Positions 12,653-23,690 of a stretch of 64,000 bases of DNA are shown piece after piece; position 1 is the stretch's first letter, and each line of letters begins with the position of its first letter. A model generated the notes under the pieces. The model made no database searches. It was given only the letters and a program-made list of their open reading frames with translations, and had not been told where the DNA came from. Made by a program: the position numbers and the translations under genes. The stretch is from Anseranas semipalmata (lineage: Eukaryota; Chordata; Aves; Anseriformes; Anseranatidae), in NCBI GenBank assembly GCA_013399115.1, contig VXAA01005613.1, positions 362,476 through 426,475 of the forward strand, in the 5' to 3' direction.

Positions 12653-14295
12653 CTGCAAACATAATACACAAGATAAAATGAAGTTTTTTATTCATTTTGT
12701 TTTTCAGTATAAAACATTTCTTCAGAACATTTTGGTTAAAGTAAGTTGATTGCGAGAAGAAAACTTTTGAAAATTTGAAATCTTTTGCACTACTTTTGTG
12801 TGTGTGTTTCCTTAGTGAATGGGATAAAGTATACTCTGGATTTGAGCCTTGTTGTGTTTTTGACTTTACAAGGGGTTGTATAGGACAAGTGAGATTTAAC
12901 TAAATGAAACACTCATAAGTGGAAAAACCACCCTACAGCTTTTCTGTGATTTTTCTGATGTTCACTGATTCAACGAAAAGAATTCACAAGATTTTTTGAA
13001 ATTACACCTGCATTCTGTGAAGCTTTTTCTATTTGAGACAAAATAATGTGGTATCTAGCAAAACATTTAAAGAAAATACCTTTAATAAGAGGATAAGTGT
13101 GTAGCACATACTGGTAGCTAGTGTTGTTTTAATTATGGGTTTGAAGATGAACAGGTTTCTCTTCAAATCACTATCAGCCTTTTCTTCAATTAGTGTAATA
13201 AATACAGGGTATATCACTGCAGATAATCAGGTAATGTATAGCAAAACTGTTTTGAACCTGCAGGAACTAATGAGCAGAATATAATGAATGAGTTTTCTGG
13301 ATATGAGAACACATGCTGCTGCTTTATAATCACTGTGAGTGTGTGCAGAGTGTCTGGCCCATGCTGGCCCCTTCATGCATCTGTGTTGTGAAAATGGGAT
13401 AGCATTCATTGCAGAAGGGCCCAAAAGCACATAAGTGTCCTCAAAACATGAAGACCGTGTACTTCTCTCCTATAGTAGTCTCTCTGGTCCCTTCAGTAGA
13501 GGAAAATGTCAAACTGTCAATGACAGCAATGTCAAATAAAATAAGAAGACTTTATCACCCTTTGTGGATGGGACTTGTAGGACATGGAGGAAAAATAAAA
13601 AGAACCCCTGTGCATGATAAACTTACTGGACAGAGAAGGGATTCGTGGCATGAAACCTAGCTTTTCCTTCCATATATTTCCAGACTCACACTGAGTGAGA
13701 ATGATGCAAAGAATCAAGCCTAGACCTTTCAGTTCAGATCACTTACAGCCAGTAACCACCAGACCATTTATTTAAGAGTCTAAGTATAGATTTTAGCTAT
13801 TTACAGATATCAAAGTTTGAAATATGGCATATGCAAACCCCTATATATATTTGTCATTCTCTGTGGCTCCCAAATAGTTTCTTCCTCATGATAACAACAC
13901 GTACATTTTAAATACAATTTTAAGGAATTAATTCTTAAGAAAAGCTATAATTATAATAGAAGTCATTAAAAGCATGTCAGTTGTTGCTATTCCTCTTCTT
14001 AAGATAGAGAGGAAACTTGAGATAAATCTAGCAGTATGTTATGGTAATTTTGAAATAACTCTTTCACCGACTTCACATCAATGGGATTTCCAAGAATGGA
14101 AGAACAGGCCTACTTTGGTGTTTTACCTCTTATAAAGGACTAAGGAGCCCTGCGGGAGAAAACTTCACTGCTATCCATACTAGAGCCATACCCGGGCACT
14201 CAGATTTCATCGTTGTTCTTTTGGCAACTTTCGTGAGCATTAATATGCACTTGGAATGATTAGATACTATATCATGATTTGATGAATACACTTAC
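12653..14295 (-). other. PTPRQ: PTPRQ intron (1.6 kb) splitting the P-loop codon
   Basis: This phase-2 intron interrupts the serine codon after the catalytic Cys. No repeat or second gene is recognised. ORFs on both strands at 13409-13717 are short and overlap each other antisense. Confidence 0.75.
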
Positions 14296-14444
14296 CTGCA
14301 GTGAACCACCATTGGTGTACTATCATGTGCTCGACTTGCACGGATAAGTCTTACAAAATGGATAATTGGTGCAGTAGTTTCAGGTACTCCATGTTCTGGC
14401 CAAGAAGTAAAGTTACACTGCCGCACCATCATGCAGTCTCCATG
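14296..14444 (-). CDS. PTPRQ: PTPRQ exon 17 of window: WPE loop and start of P-loop
   Basis: This 149-nt exon (phase 0 in, phase 2 out) encodes residues 726-774. It contains [15 protein letters not shown], the mobile WPD loop with Glu (742) in place of the general-acid Asp. It ends in TPMVVHC with the catalytic Cys (774) two bases from the donor. The Asp-to-Glu change is the known hallmark of PTPRQ and goes with weak protein-tyrosine but good phosphoinositide phosphatase activity. The acceptor is TATTTTGCAG|CA and the donor CTGCAG|GTAAGT. Confidence 0.96.
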
Positions 14445-14969
14445 CTGCAAAATATAAAATAAGGCAGTTTTTACAGAACAAATGTGAAAGAAGATCAATA
14501 AGCTACTTGTAAACTTCTCAGCAATTTCATGTAACAAAGAAAGTCAGAATAGCATAATAACTCTAAGATGGTACTTTGTATCAAGGGATAATTTGTTGTG
14601 CACAGATCTTATGGTAAGTTTTTTGAGAGAGATGGGATGAAATTCGTTTCTCAGGAAGTATTAATGACTTTAGCAGTCACTCTCCATTTAACTTCAGTCT
14701 CTTTATCAGTGTAATTTGTAGATTACATGTTGACATTTCTATAGCTTGTCTAGAAGTTTAGTGAACCAGGCTGACAAATTTATTTAGGGGAAGTCAACTA
14801 TTCTAATACTGATCTAGTATAGTTAAGGCAAACAAATGCATTGGCCAACCAAATATACCCTCTAAGTATTTGGTGCCCTCTCAATCAGAGCAGCAGTAAT
14901 AGTAACTCAACAAAAAGCAGCTGGTTATGATCTGGTATCTAACTTAACTATGAAGGACATAACAATAAA

Positions 14970-15290
14970 AGCACTGGATCAGGCCAAAGGCCTATCTAGC
15001 CCAATACCATGTTTCCAACAGGAGTCAATGAAAAATCTTAGTGAAAATTATAATATAAGACAACAATGTATCTATAGTTCCACAGTATATCCTTTCCATT
15101 CTTACTAGTTTGCAAGTCATGAACATCCTAAGTCACAGATGGTATCTAAAAATTTGATAGCACTCAGCAGAATTTCCTTCCATTAATTTCTCCAGATTTT
15201 TTGAAGTCCTGTATGTTTTCAGCATTCACAATATCTTGCAGCAAGAAGTTCCACAGTTTAATCTACTCTTGTGTAATGAAGCAGTTCACT
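14970..15290 (-). mobile_element. Ancient CR1/L3-like LINE relic
   Basis: Degenerate sequence with a familiar amniote repeat order: GGATCAGGCCAAAGGCCTAT, then CTAGCCCAATACC. About 200 bp further on comes TTCACAATATCTTGCAGCAA, then GAAGTTCCACAGTTTAAT. The layout parallels the reverse-strand 3' end of CR1 elements shared by birds, crocodiles and turtles. It is much more diverged than the other CR1 copies here. Family assignment is from memory of the consensus. Confidence 0.6.
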
Positions 15291-15642
15291 AGTTTTTTTG
15301 TTTGTTTGTTTTGAACCAACCACTTGCTCTTTTCATATTGCAAGAAACACTGAACAAGTGTGAACAATTACGTGTAGCAACTACTTTGGGTCTATATTAT
15401 TAAAACTGATCAACATAAAAACAAAAGAGAAGTGATTTTGGATGCAATATGGCAATAATTGTGAATGATCTGGTGGATATATGCCTTTTACCTGCACTGG
15501 AAGATTATCAAGAATCCATCCATTTGAATGGAAGGTGAAGTGCAATCTTAAAGACAGCAATATGGCACATTTAATGGCATGCTCATAAATGGTGTAACTT
15601 CTCATGGGGGATATTTCAGCTATTGTAAATGGAGCACTTAGT

Positions 15643-15768
15643 CAACTCAGCTTACGTTGTTTTCTTTTTGCCTCTCCTCTCCTCTCCTCTTCTTCTCTNN
15701 NNNNNNNNNNNNNNNNAACTCAGCTTCCCTTGTTTTCTCTTTTCCTCTCCTCTCCTCTCCTCTCCCTG
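15643..15768. repeat. Duplicated block with (CCTCT)n tract around an assembly gap
   Basis: A block reading CAACTCAGCTTACGTTGTTT and then a TCTCC-rich tract starts at 15643. A near copy (AACTCAGCTTCCCTTGTTTT, then TCCTC repeats) starts at 15717, 73 bp later. Positions 15699-15716 are N. The pentanucleotide tract plus duplicated flank suggests either a true tandem duplication or an assembly artefact at the gap. Confidence 0.8.
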
Positions 15769-16765
15769 GTTAACACGTCACTTTGCATTTTGATGGCATG
15801 TATTTTTACTCAAAATACTCCCTTTTCTAGTCTTGCTTAGTCTGTGTCTTATTTCAGCTGAAAAAAAAAGTTTATCTTCTCTCAGTCATTTTAAAATGTT
15901 TAATTGTCCTGTACTATGTGCACAACATATCCTTATGGGGCTGACAACTGAGACAATCCCCTAACTACTGTGTTTCTTTTGTCACATGCACACGCCACAG
16001 GACGGTAATGCATCTTTGTATTCAGATAGCTGAGTTCAGGTCCTAGGATGTGGCTGCACTACATACAACACAGGTCAATGTTGGGAATGCAAAAGAAGGC
16101 TGACTTCATCTTGGGTCATTATGTCCAGATTCCCTTCCTAGGCCACCTGCTGGTCTGACTTAATGTTGGGTGCTCATTTTTCCAAAGTGTGGAAACTATA
16201 GTTGTGGATCATGACAAAGATGAACATCTATGCTGTACCCCCCACCCCCATTCCCAGCACAGAGTGGGAGTAATACTGATGATTCTCATTTATATTGGGT
16301 GAATTTCCTGGGGGTGGAGGCCAATACGGCTGGTGGTACAAGGCAAAACAGCTGCGCTGCACCAGAGAATCTTGCCCTTTAATCTGAGAGGGATACATTC
16401 AAAGGGATTTGTCTGATAACAGAATGGTTAGGATTACTCCTTTCTAGAAGAGACAACTGAGGTGTCCAAATAGAAACTTCACCTCCCACCAGACTAGAGG
16501 TTCAGTAACCTTGATAGGCCCTTCACAACATGTCAGCCACATATCTGAGTTCTTTGTGACAGAAACTGGAGAAAATTCTCAAGGGAAAAAAAAAAAAAAA
16601 ACAGGAATGAAAACAAAATGCTCAGGAAAACCAGCCAGTACAGTACATACACATTAAAAGATTAAAAGAAGAATACTGAGGAGTAGTTGGGTGGGATGGA
16701 GAACATCTGATGTTCTTTGAGTTGTTGGGTAGATTTTATTCAATCAGTTTCCAGTTCTGACCTAC

Positions 16766-16891
16766 CCTTTCAATTTTTAGATCTCTGATGGTCCAGTCTA
16801 TTTGAATATCTTCCATCAATTTAGTAATTATTATATCACCAAACACAGTCACTGGTTTATTATCTTCTGGCCAGTACTGATGGCATCTTAT
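16766..16891 (-). CDS. PTPRQ: PTPRQ exon 16 of window: phosphatase core, CHQYWPED
   Basis: This 126-nt exon (phase 0 to phase 0) encodes residues 684-725. [14 protein letters not shown] matches the C-x-x-Y-W-P motif of PTP domains. It is followed by [12 protein letters not shown] and TIRDLKIER, the strands before the WPD-loop exon. The acceptor is TCCCTGCAG|AT and the donor GAAAGG|GTAGGT. Confidence 0.96.
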
Positions 16892-16971
16892 CTGCAGGGA
16901 GATGATTACTAATTAACAATAATTATATTATAAATTTGACAGAAACTATATCAGAGTTTTCAATTATATCA

Positions 16972-17127
<156 letters not shown>

Positions 17128-20100
17128 CTAAGAAAAAGAAAATATTTAATACATAATGGTTGGCAAGGAAAATGGAGTTTGCATGTGACTCATAGTTGTG
17201 CCTGTAGCTACCATGCTGAAGTCTAGAACCTTGTCAGACATACTAAAATAATTGGTGTAGGCCTGGCTAATCATTGTGTGGCAGACAGCCATGTAAACCT
17301 GAGGAAGTAAGCCATTTCTTCCACTATGCAGATCAGTTATGAAACAATGCCCTAATAAAGTTTGGGAAATACCATCCTAATAGAAACGCTTTTAGCAGAG
17401 AAATTAAAAGGACATCAGGTTAGTAGTTCCTATTAAAAAGTATCTTAAGTCTTCATATTCACCTTACTGCAGATCAAGTCACAAAGAAATGTGTCAGGAG
17501 GAGGCCAGCAAAGCAGAATTAAAATAGTGCTAAGGAGCAGCAGAGCCAGAGAAACAATTGCGGAGCCATGTGAGAGCTAGTGCAAGCTACACACAACACT
17601 AATGTCCTTCCAGTGATCCTCTAGAATCACAAAACAGAATCATAGAATCATTTAGGTTGGAAAAGACCTTTAAATCATCAAGTCCAACCATCAACCTAAC
17701 ACTACAAGTCCACTGCTAAACCATGTCCCTAAGGGCCACATCCACGTCTCTTAAATACCTGCCGGGATTGAGACTCCACCACCTCCCTGAGCAGCCTGTT
17801 CCAATGCCTATCCACCCTTTTCATGAAGAAATTCTTCCTGATATCCAATCTAAACCTCCCCTGTGCAACCTGAGGCTGTTGCTTCACTTTCTATTGCTTG
17901 TCACCTGAGAAAAGAGACTGACACCCACCTCGCTGCAACCTCCTTCCAGGCAGTGGTAGAGAGTGATGAGGTTTCCCCTCAGCCTCCTCTTCTCCAGACT
18001 AAACAACCCCAATTCTCTTAGTCACTCCTCATAAATCTTCTTTTCCGGTCCCTTCACCAGCTTTGTTGCTCTTCTCTGCACATGCTCAAGCAACTCAATA
18101 TCCTTCTTGCAGTTAGGGGCCCAAAACTGAACACAGTAGTCTAGGTGTGGTCTCACCAGTGCTGTGCACAAGGGGACAATCACTTCCCTAGTCCTGCTGG
18201 CCACACTATTTCTGATACAAGCCAGGATGCTGTTGGCCTTCTTGGCCATCTGGGCACACTGCTGGCTCATGTTCAGCCAGCTGTCGACCAGCACCCTCAG
18301 GTCCATTTCTAGTGAACAACTTTCCAGACACTCTTCCCCAAGCCTATATTGCTGCATGGGTAGTACACTGGGTACAAGTGTAGGACCGGCATTTAACCTT
18401 GTTGAATGTTATGTGACCAGACATGGCCCATCGATCCAGCCTATCCAGCTCCTTCTACAAAGCCTTCCTACCCTCAAGCAGATCAACAAACACTCCCAAC
18501 CAATTTGGTGTCACCAGAAAACTTACTGTGGGTGTATTCGATCCTCGATCCCCTCATCAATATCACTGATAAAGATATTAAACAAAACTGGCCTTGGTAC
18601 TGAGCACTGGGGAATACCACTTGTGACCGGCCACCAACCAGATTTAACTACATTCACAACAACCTTTTGGGCCCGGCCATTCAGACAAGATCTGCTCTAA
18701 GTTAGGGATGGAACTTAAACAAATGATCTCTGATAGAAGGTCTTTGAGAAACCTTCTGTAGAGGTTGATTTCTTTTCAGTGTTGCCTTCTGCTGTTTAGT
18801 TCATTTATAAATTGATGTAAAATTTGGTGAAAGGGAAGTTGAAAAAAACCTGTGTAAATGTCTGAGCATGGGTTCTCATGGATCTGTTTTCTCCAATAAA
18901 TCGAACGTACCCTGCAGAACTCTATGTACTACAGAACATTTAAAATAACAACAATAGCAATAATAACAATACATTTACACTGTAGCGCTAGCAGTCTGTG
19001 ATATCACAGAGTTCAGCTTATTGCTCAAAAAAACTGACACAGTGGTTTATAGCTCCATCGAAGCTCCTTGTTGGAATACAGCCCTATAATTCACAGCTGC
19101 CTCTTACTTATTCTATCTACAATATACAGAACAGGTGGCAGTGGGAAACTATGTTAATCCTCCCTAGTTTAAGAGTGAGGTGAAGAACTGTAGTTCAGGG
19201 ATGTAAAATTCACAGTTCAGTTACTGACTTTTTCTTGTTTAACCAGTGAAAATAAAAGTAGCATCCAAGTTCCCTTTTTTTAAAAGTATATACAAGAACT
19301 CTCTTTTCCTCTCTTTATACATATGCATATCTATATACACCTAGATAAAGAGGTAGGTAAATACACACACACACATATTGTATATTTACACCTATGTGCA
19401 TTTATATATTTACACGTCCGCAAATATATGAAGTGAGAGCATACAAAGGGCAAAGCTTTAGCCTGGAGAAATGGGTCTATTCACCGATGAATGGTGATCT
19501 AAAGTGAGATGCCTACACGCAGTGGAGACACAAAATCTCAGCAGGGAATCCTCTCTGCAGCTGGCTTTTTTTTTTTTTTTTTACAGCTTTTGGGAGGTTG
19601 CTGTTAGTACTCCTTGCCTAAGCCTTGGCACGTTAGTTAGTGACAAGAAGGGTAAAGACTAGGCCGTGCTCCATCTGGTCTCCTTCTCAGTGGCTGTGTG
19701 TCTCAGAGCCATGTAGCCAAGTAACAGCATGGCATGGCTCTTTCTTTCTGCTGCCTGTCAGAATCAGGAAATTCCATGCTTTTGCTAATGAGAAAGGAAG
19801 ATGCTGTTGAGATATGACACCCATTCTCAGCTCTATGGCTGATTCCCTGTGAACGTCTCTTAGTTGCCTGGAAGTAACTATTTCTACTTGCCATCGTGTC
19901 ATCTGTTTAGACCACAGTCTGCATGTCTTGTTATGCCTTTGAACAGCCCTTAGTGTAAATCAAGTCTTGAACTCACTTGAGACCACCATCCACTGCCACA
20001 ACAAAATAAATGCATAATTATGAGTGATACTTTGAGCTTCAGTAGGACAAAAATGAGATAGGTAAGACTGGAGACAGAAAAATATAGGCAAAAAATTTAC

Positions 20101-20664
20101 TGAGAACAGAACTAGAAAATGTAAGGTCTAGGAAGAGAGTTGAGGATGAGAAATATAATATTGGTTTCTTCTTCAAAAAGCGTATTTACATTTTCCTTCA
20201 TCACATCTTTCACAAAATAATAAAGGCATACAAACCCTGACGACCCAAATTACTAGCCATTTCTATAAAACTGTTCAGTTATCTTTACATTGTCCTGTTT
20301 GTATACAATAGCTCCAACACCTGTACCAAGAGACAAAATAATGCCCAACTCTAAACAATTGACCTCAGTGGGAGTTTCATTATTGTCTTTAACAATAGTG
20401 GTATGAGACAATTTACAGAAAGTAAGTTGATGAACACAATTTCAATTAGTACTGAAAATCATTGGTAACCAATGAAAATGGGAGAATTTATATTTTAACT
20501 AGTCAGGTTCAATGTCACAGGAATCACTTGAACAATGCCATGGAAACAGTAGCTGTAGTGAATGAATGAAAAATTAGAACACTGTTCTTCTTGCAAGTTA
20601 TTTTTTGACTCTTTCTTGTACCAGAAAATAAAAATAGTAAAAATGTGAGAGACTTTCTACTTAC
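17128..20664 (-). other. PTPRQ: PTPRQ intron (3.5 kb)
   Basis: Carries a 1.05-kb reverse-oriented CR1 (17636-18690), a TA/CA-rich low-complexity patch near 19315-19430 and a T-run near 19567-19582. No other gene is recognised. Confidence 0.8.
17636..18690 (-). mobile_element. CR1 LINE fragment with decayed RT
   Basis: It starts with the reverse-complemented CR1 tail (AGAATCATAGAATCATTTAG, then GTTGGAAAAGACC). It runs upstream into reverse-transcriptase C-terminal sequence on the minus strand, recognisable as [17 protein letters not shown] and [14 protein letters not shown] (about 18085-18290). In-frame stops and frame changes show it is inactive. The orientation is the same as PTPRQ. The 5' boundary near 18690 is approximate. 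Confidence 0.92.
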
Positions 20665-20741
20665 AGATACATAGCTGGCATTAATGTAGTCAGATCCAGG
20701 AATACCAGCATCAGGCATCAGCTTTACTCTGTTGTTATTAT
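20665..20741 (-). CDS. PTPRQ: PTPRQ exon 14 of window: RVKL / DYINASY motifs
   Basis: This 77-nt exon (phase 1 in, phase 0 out) encodes residues 614-638. NNNRVKL followed by [12 protein letters not shown] matches PTP conserved motif DYINA, a core strand of the catalytic fold. The acceptor is CCATGATAG|AT. An ATG-initiated ORF runs across it from the intron, but splicing to the Tyr codon of the previous exon fixes the true start. The donor is TATCT|GTAAGT, a strong match. Confidence 0.94.
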
Positions 20742-22151
20742 CTATCATGGAAATAAAGTCTAGTTAACTAAAAGTTTTGTTCAAAAAACTTAGATGCATG
20801 TAACAAATGGAGTGCTAAGAATGAAAAAAATAATGTTATTGTTAATGCAACAACACTTGACATAGTAGAACACTCTTTACAAAGGCAATTGAACAAATTT
20901 CCATTATTGTATAGTTGTCCTGCTTCCAGACATATTTTAAAATAGTTCTTTTTTATTAAAATGGTGAACACTCCAAAACCCCAAATTTGATGTGTGTATG
21001 GGAGGATCCTCTGCCCAAAGGTAGCCAGTGTACTTTAAACCATGCTGTTCTAGCACAGGCAACCTCCCTATGAATCAGACAGCAGGGCCAGGGGACTGAC
21101 GGTCTTTCTGTCAGGTGACAGATTTGAGCCAGACCTTGGCACTTTTCAAACTTCTTTTACATAACATAATCTCATTGTTACAGAAAAGTTTGTTTCAAAG
21201 AAGACTAAATAAAAAGTGATTGAGGGTTTCCGATTTGGGCCTGTGGTGTGTATTCAGAAATGATGAAAAACAGGAAAGATGTCATATGCGAATAAGTAAA
21301 TGTTGAAACCAACCATTCCAAGTTTTGATATTTGGTCTGCACCTTATTAAAAAAATGGAATACAAAGTTAAAAATTTGTGAAACTCATCTGTTTATATTT
21401 TATTGTGTCATGAATATCAATTTTTAGTGACTGTAATTTAGAGTACATCTCGAACAAGGCAGTAGATAGCAGTAACAGCTGTTGTGAAAAGTTAATAGCA
21501 CAGAATGTAGCATTATTAACCAAGGAATGCCACGCTCCCCATCTCACATCACAGCTAATGCTTAAAATAATAATGACATTTCTTGTCTTATTAACTGAAA
21601 AATGAAGCAGTGTTGAGTACAGAGAGACAGACTCCTGTCTGCTGTGATAAAATCTAGCCTTGGCTTATAAGTTATCATAGAGTGACTCTGATCTTCTATA
21701 GAACCTTTGCAGCACATTTACACATATCCAAAAGAAAGCACACCCAAGCTCCTATGGTAGCTGAATGCACAAACATGTGGATTTTATATGTTTAAAAAAA
21801 TTACTTCTCACAAAAGGGAAAAAAACAGGAAGAATGTTAAAGAGTTTGCTACATGGGTTGAATTACAAAGCTAAGAAACTACTAAGGCTACAGTTTCTTG
21901 CACCTGCATATTAAAGCTTGTGAGAGCAAGTTGAAAGCTACTTGCAAATAAACCTGTCTTAAACACGCCCCCCCCCCCAGAAAAAAACAATGGAAAGACT
22001 GACTACTTGACAAAATTATTTCATAATGTGGATGTGATTGTACTGCCATATTAAAGACAGATCAAACAAAACCACAGCCGCATTACAAATATATGCTGCA
22101 CTATTGAAGGTAGAGAGCAAAATGGAGAAGTTGATTAGTAAACACACATAC
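20742..22151 (-). other. PTPRQ: PTPRQ intron (1.4 kb)
   Basis: Plain AT-rich intron apart from an 11-base C run at 21968-21978. No repeat family is recognised. Confidence 0.7.
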
Positions 22152-22242
22152 ATGGCTTTATGTTTGGGAAACGATTCTTAGACTTGTTCCAAGGCAGATC
22201 AGCATCAGTTGAAGCAAGGTCTTCAAGAAACTTGGGAAGTTC
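22152..22242 (-). CDS. PTPRQ: PTPRQ exon 13 of window: pTyr-loop motif (NRF)
   Basis: This 91-nt exon (phase 0 in, phase 1 out) encodes residues 583-612. It reads ELPKFLEDL, then [19 protein letters not shown]. This is the position of the KNRY substrate-recognition loop of classical PTPs, where the Tyr packs against phosphotyrosine. Here the residue is Phe (607). The acceptor is CCTTTACAG|GA and the donor AAGCCAT|GTATGT. The final T makes a Tyr codon with AT of the next exon. Confidence 0.94.
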
Positions 22243-23449
22243 CTGTAAAGGAATGAATGTTTGTTAACAAACCTTTGCATTTCACCTGCAGTAAATATAA
22301 GGAATGGATGATTAGCAATTTCCCCTGACATAATCACTCCAGTAAGAGGGAGAATCCTCTAGTTCTGCAACATGTTGTGTTTCTAAGAACAGCTGGAAAC
22401 ATTACAGAGCATCCCATTTCACGGTCAAACCTAGTTACAACAGCAATGCTAGATTAAGCACTGCAAAAAATGCTGTCAAGTTGAAGAATTAAAGCTTGCA
22501 TGAACATTCACCTTTCCAAGTCTGGATAAAGTCAGCCTATCACCTTTTGTAGTTCTTTTCTGTCTCTTCACGAAGTCACATACTTGGTAACTATGCCCTA
22601 CTGACTCAGTCTTATTTTTGAATAATGCCTCTTCCTGACTCCTGTAGCTTGGGAGAGCTTTTGCCACAGCATGAGAACTGATGAGAATTTAATTAAGTTG
22701 AGACAACTGGCAATTAGTTATTGTTCACAGGACTGTTTGTGAAAAGGGTGGGAAGAGTTATTTTTGGTTGTACCACAGTTTCATAACTGGTCATTAGTTC
22801 TGTTACAGAAGGGCAGAGACAAATTGTTTGCACTGAGGAACTTGTTTGATGGGGGTGTTTCTGTACCATAGATAGGTGTAATTTCCAAAGCTGAGTAAAA
22901 GAGGGGAGACAAATGACTTGTTAATGCAGTAAATACATTAACATGATGATCTCACAGTGGTGATTAGACAGCAGAAAACTCCTACAAAAGACAGAATTCA
23001 GACTATTCTATTTCTCAGTTAACTACATTAACTTTAATAGATTTTCCCTTTGTTCAACAAATGACATATGCGAATATATTTCAACATCTAAGTTAAGATA
23101 CAAATGAGATCTACATATTGTTTGTGCTGAGTAATCTCTTCAACTTTCTCTTTTAATATTAGCAGTTACTCTCTAGTGGGACAGATAGCCCTATAATCAG
23201 ATTCCATGTTAATTATTTTCAAGTGCTCTTTTGCCTGAGTACTTGAGACAGTTTGTATTCTATAAACAAAATCTAATGGGCAACTCTTAGCAATAAATAA
23301 AAAAAAAAATAAGGCAATGAAAAAATGGAAAAAGCAAGAATATTTTTTATTCCAGTGATTTTTTCCGTCATTGTTAATTCAAATATTTTGTCAGTCTTAT
23401 TTGATGGCTTTAGATATATTAAGAATAATTTAATATAAGCATTATCAAA

Positions 23450-23690
23450 ATGGCATAACTTAAAAATAGACATAATGAACCAAACCAATAATCCATCTAA
23501 TTTGATATCCCATTTCTTACAATGGGCAATGCCTGACATATAAAAGAGAGCTCAAAACCCTTGAACTGTATTATGTGCAATATTATCCCCTGGGAAATTT
23601 GTTTATTTCACCAGCTCACAAAAAGCCTATGGCCTGAAGCATGAGGACTATTTCGCTTCTATAATTATATTCTCAATAATATATAACTGC
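23450..23690 (-). mobile_element. Ancient CR1/L3-like LINE relic
   Basis: CCAATAATCCATCTAATTTG is followed by ACAATGGGCAATGCCTGACA, and about 90 bp later by CTATGGCCTGAAGCATGAGG. This is the order seen at the reverse-oriented 3' end of an old amniote CR1-like family, the same family as the relic at 14970. It is strongly decayed and its boundaries are approximate. Confidence 0.5.

Larger units (their letters stand above)
14445..16765 (-). other. PTPRQ: PTPRQ intron (2.3 kb) upstream of WPE-loop exon
   Basis: Contains an ancient CR1/L3-like relic (about 14970-15290), and a CTCTC pyrimidine tract split by an 18-base assembly gap with flanking duplication (15643-15765). An A-run lies near 16585-16601. 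The remainder is unremarkable. Confidence 0.75.

Noticed and set aside
15604..15840. 78-codon ORF across the N gap
   Set aside because: It is made of the TCTCC repeat and unknown bases; a low-complexity artefact.
18164..18700. 178-codon plus-strand ORF, longest in the window
   Set aside because: It lies on the antisense strand of the CR1 at 17636-18690 and is explained by that element.
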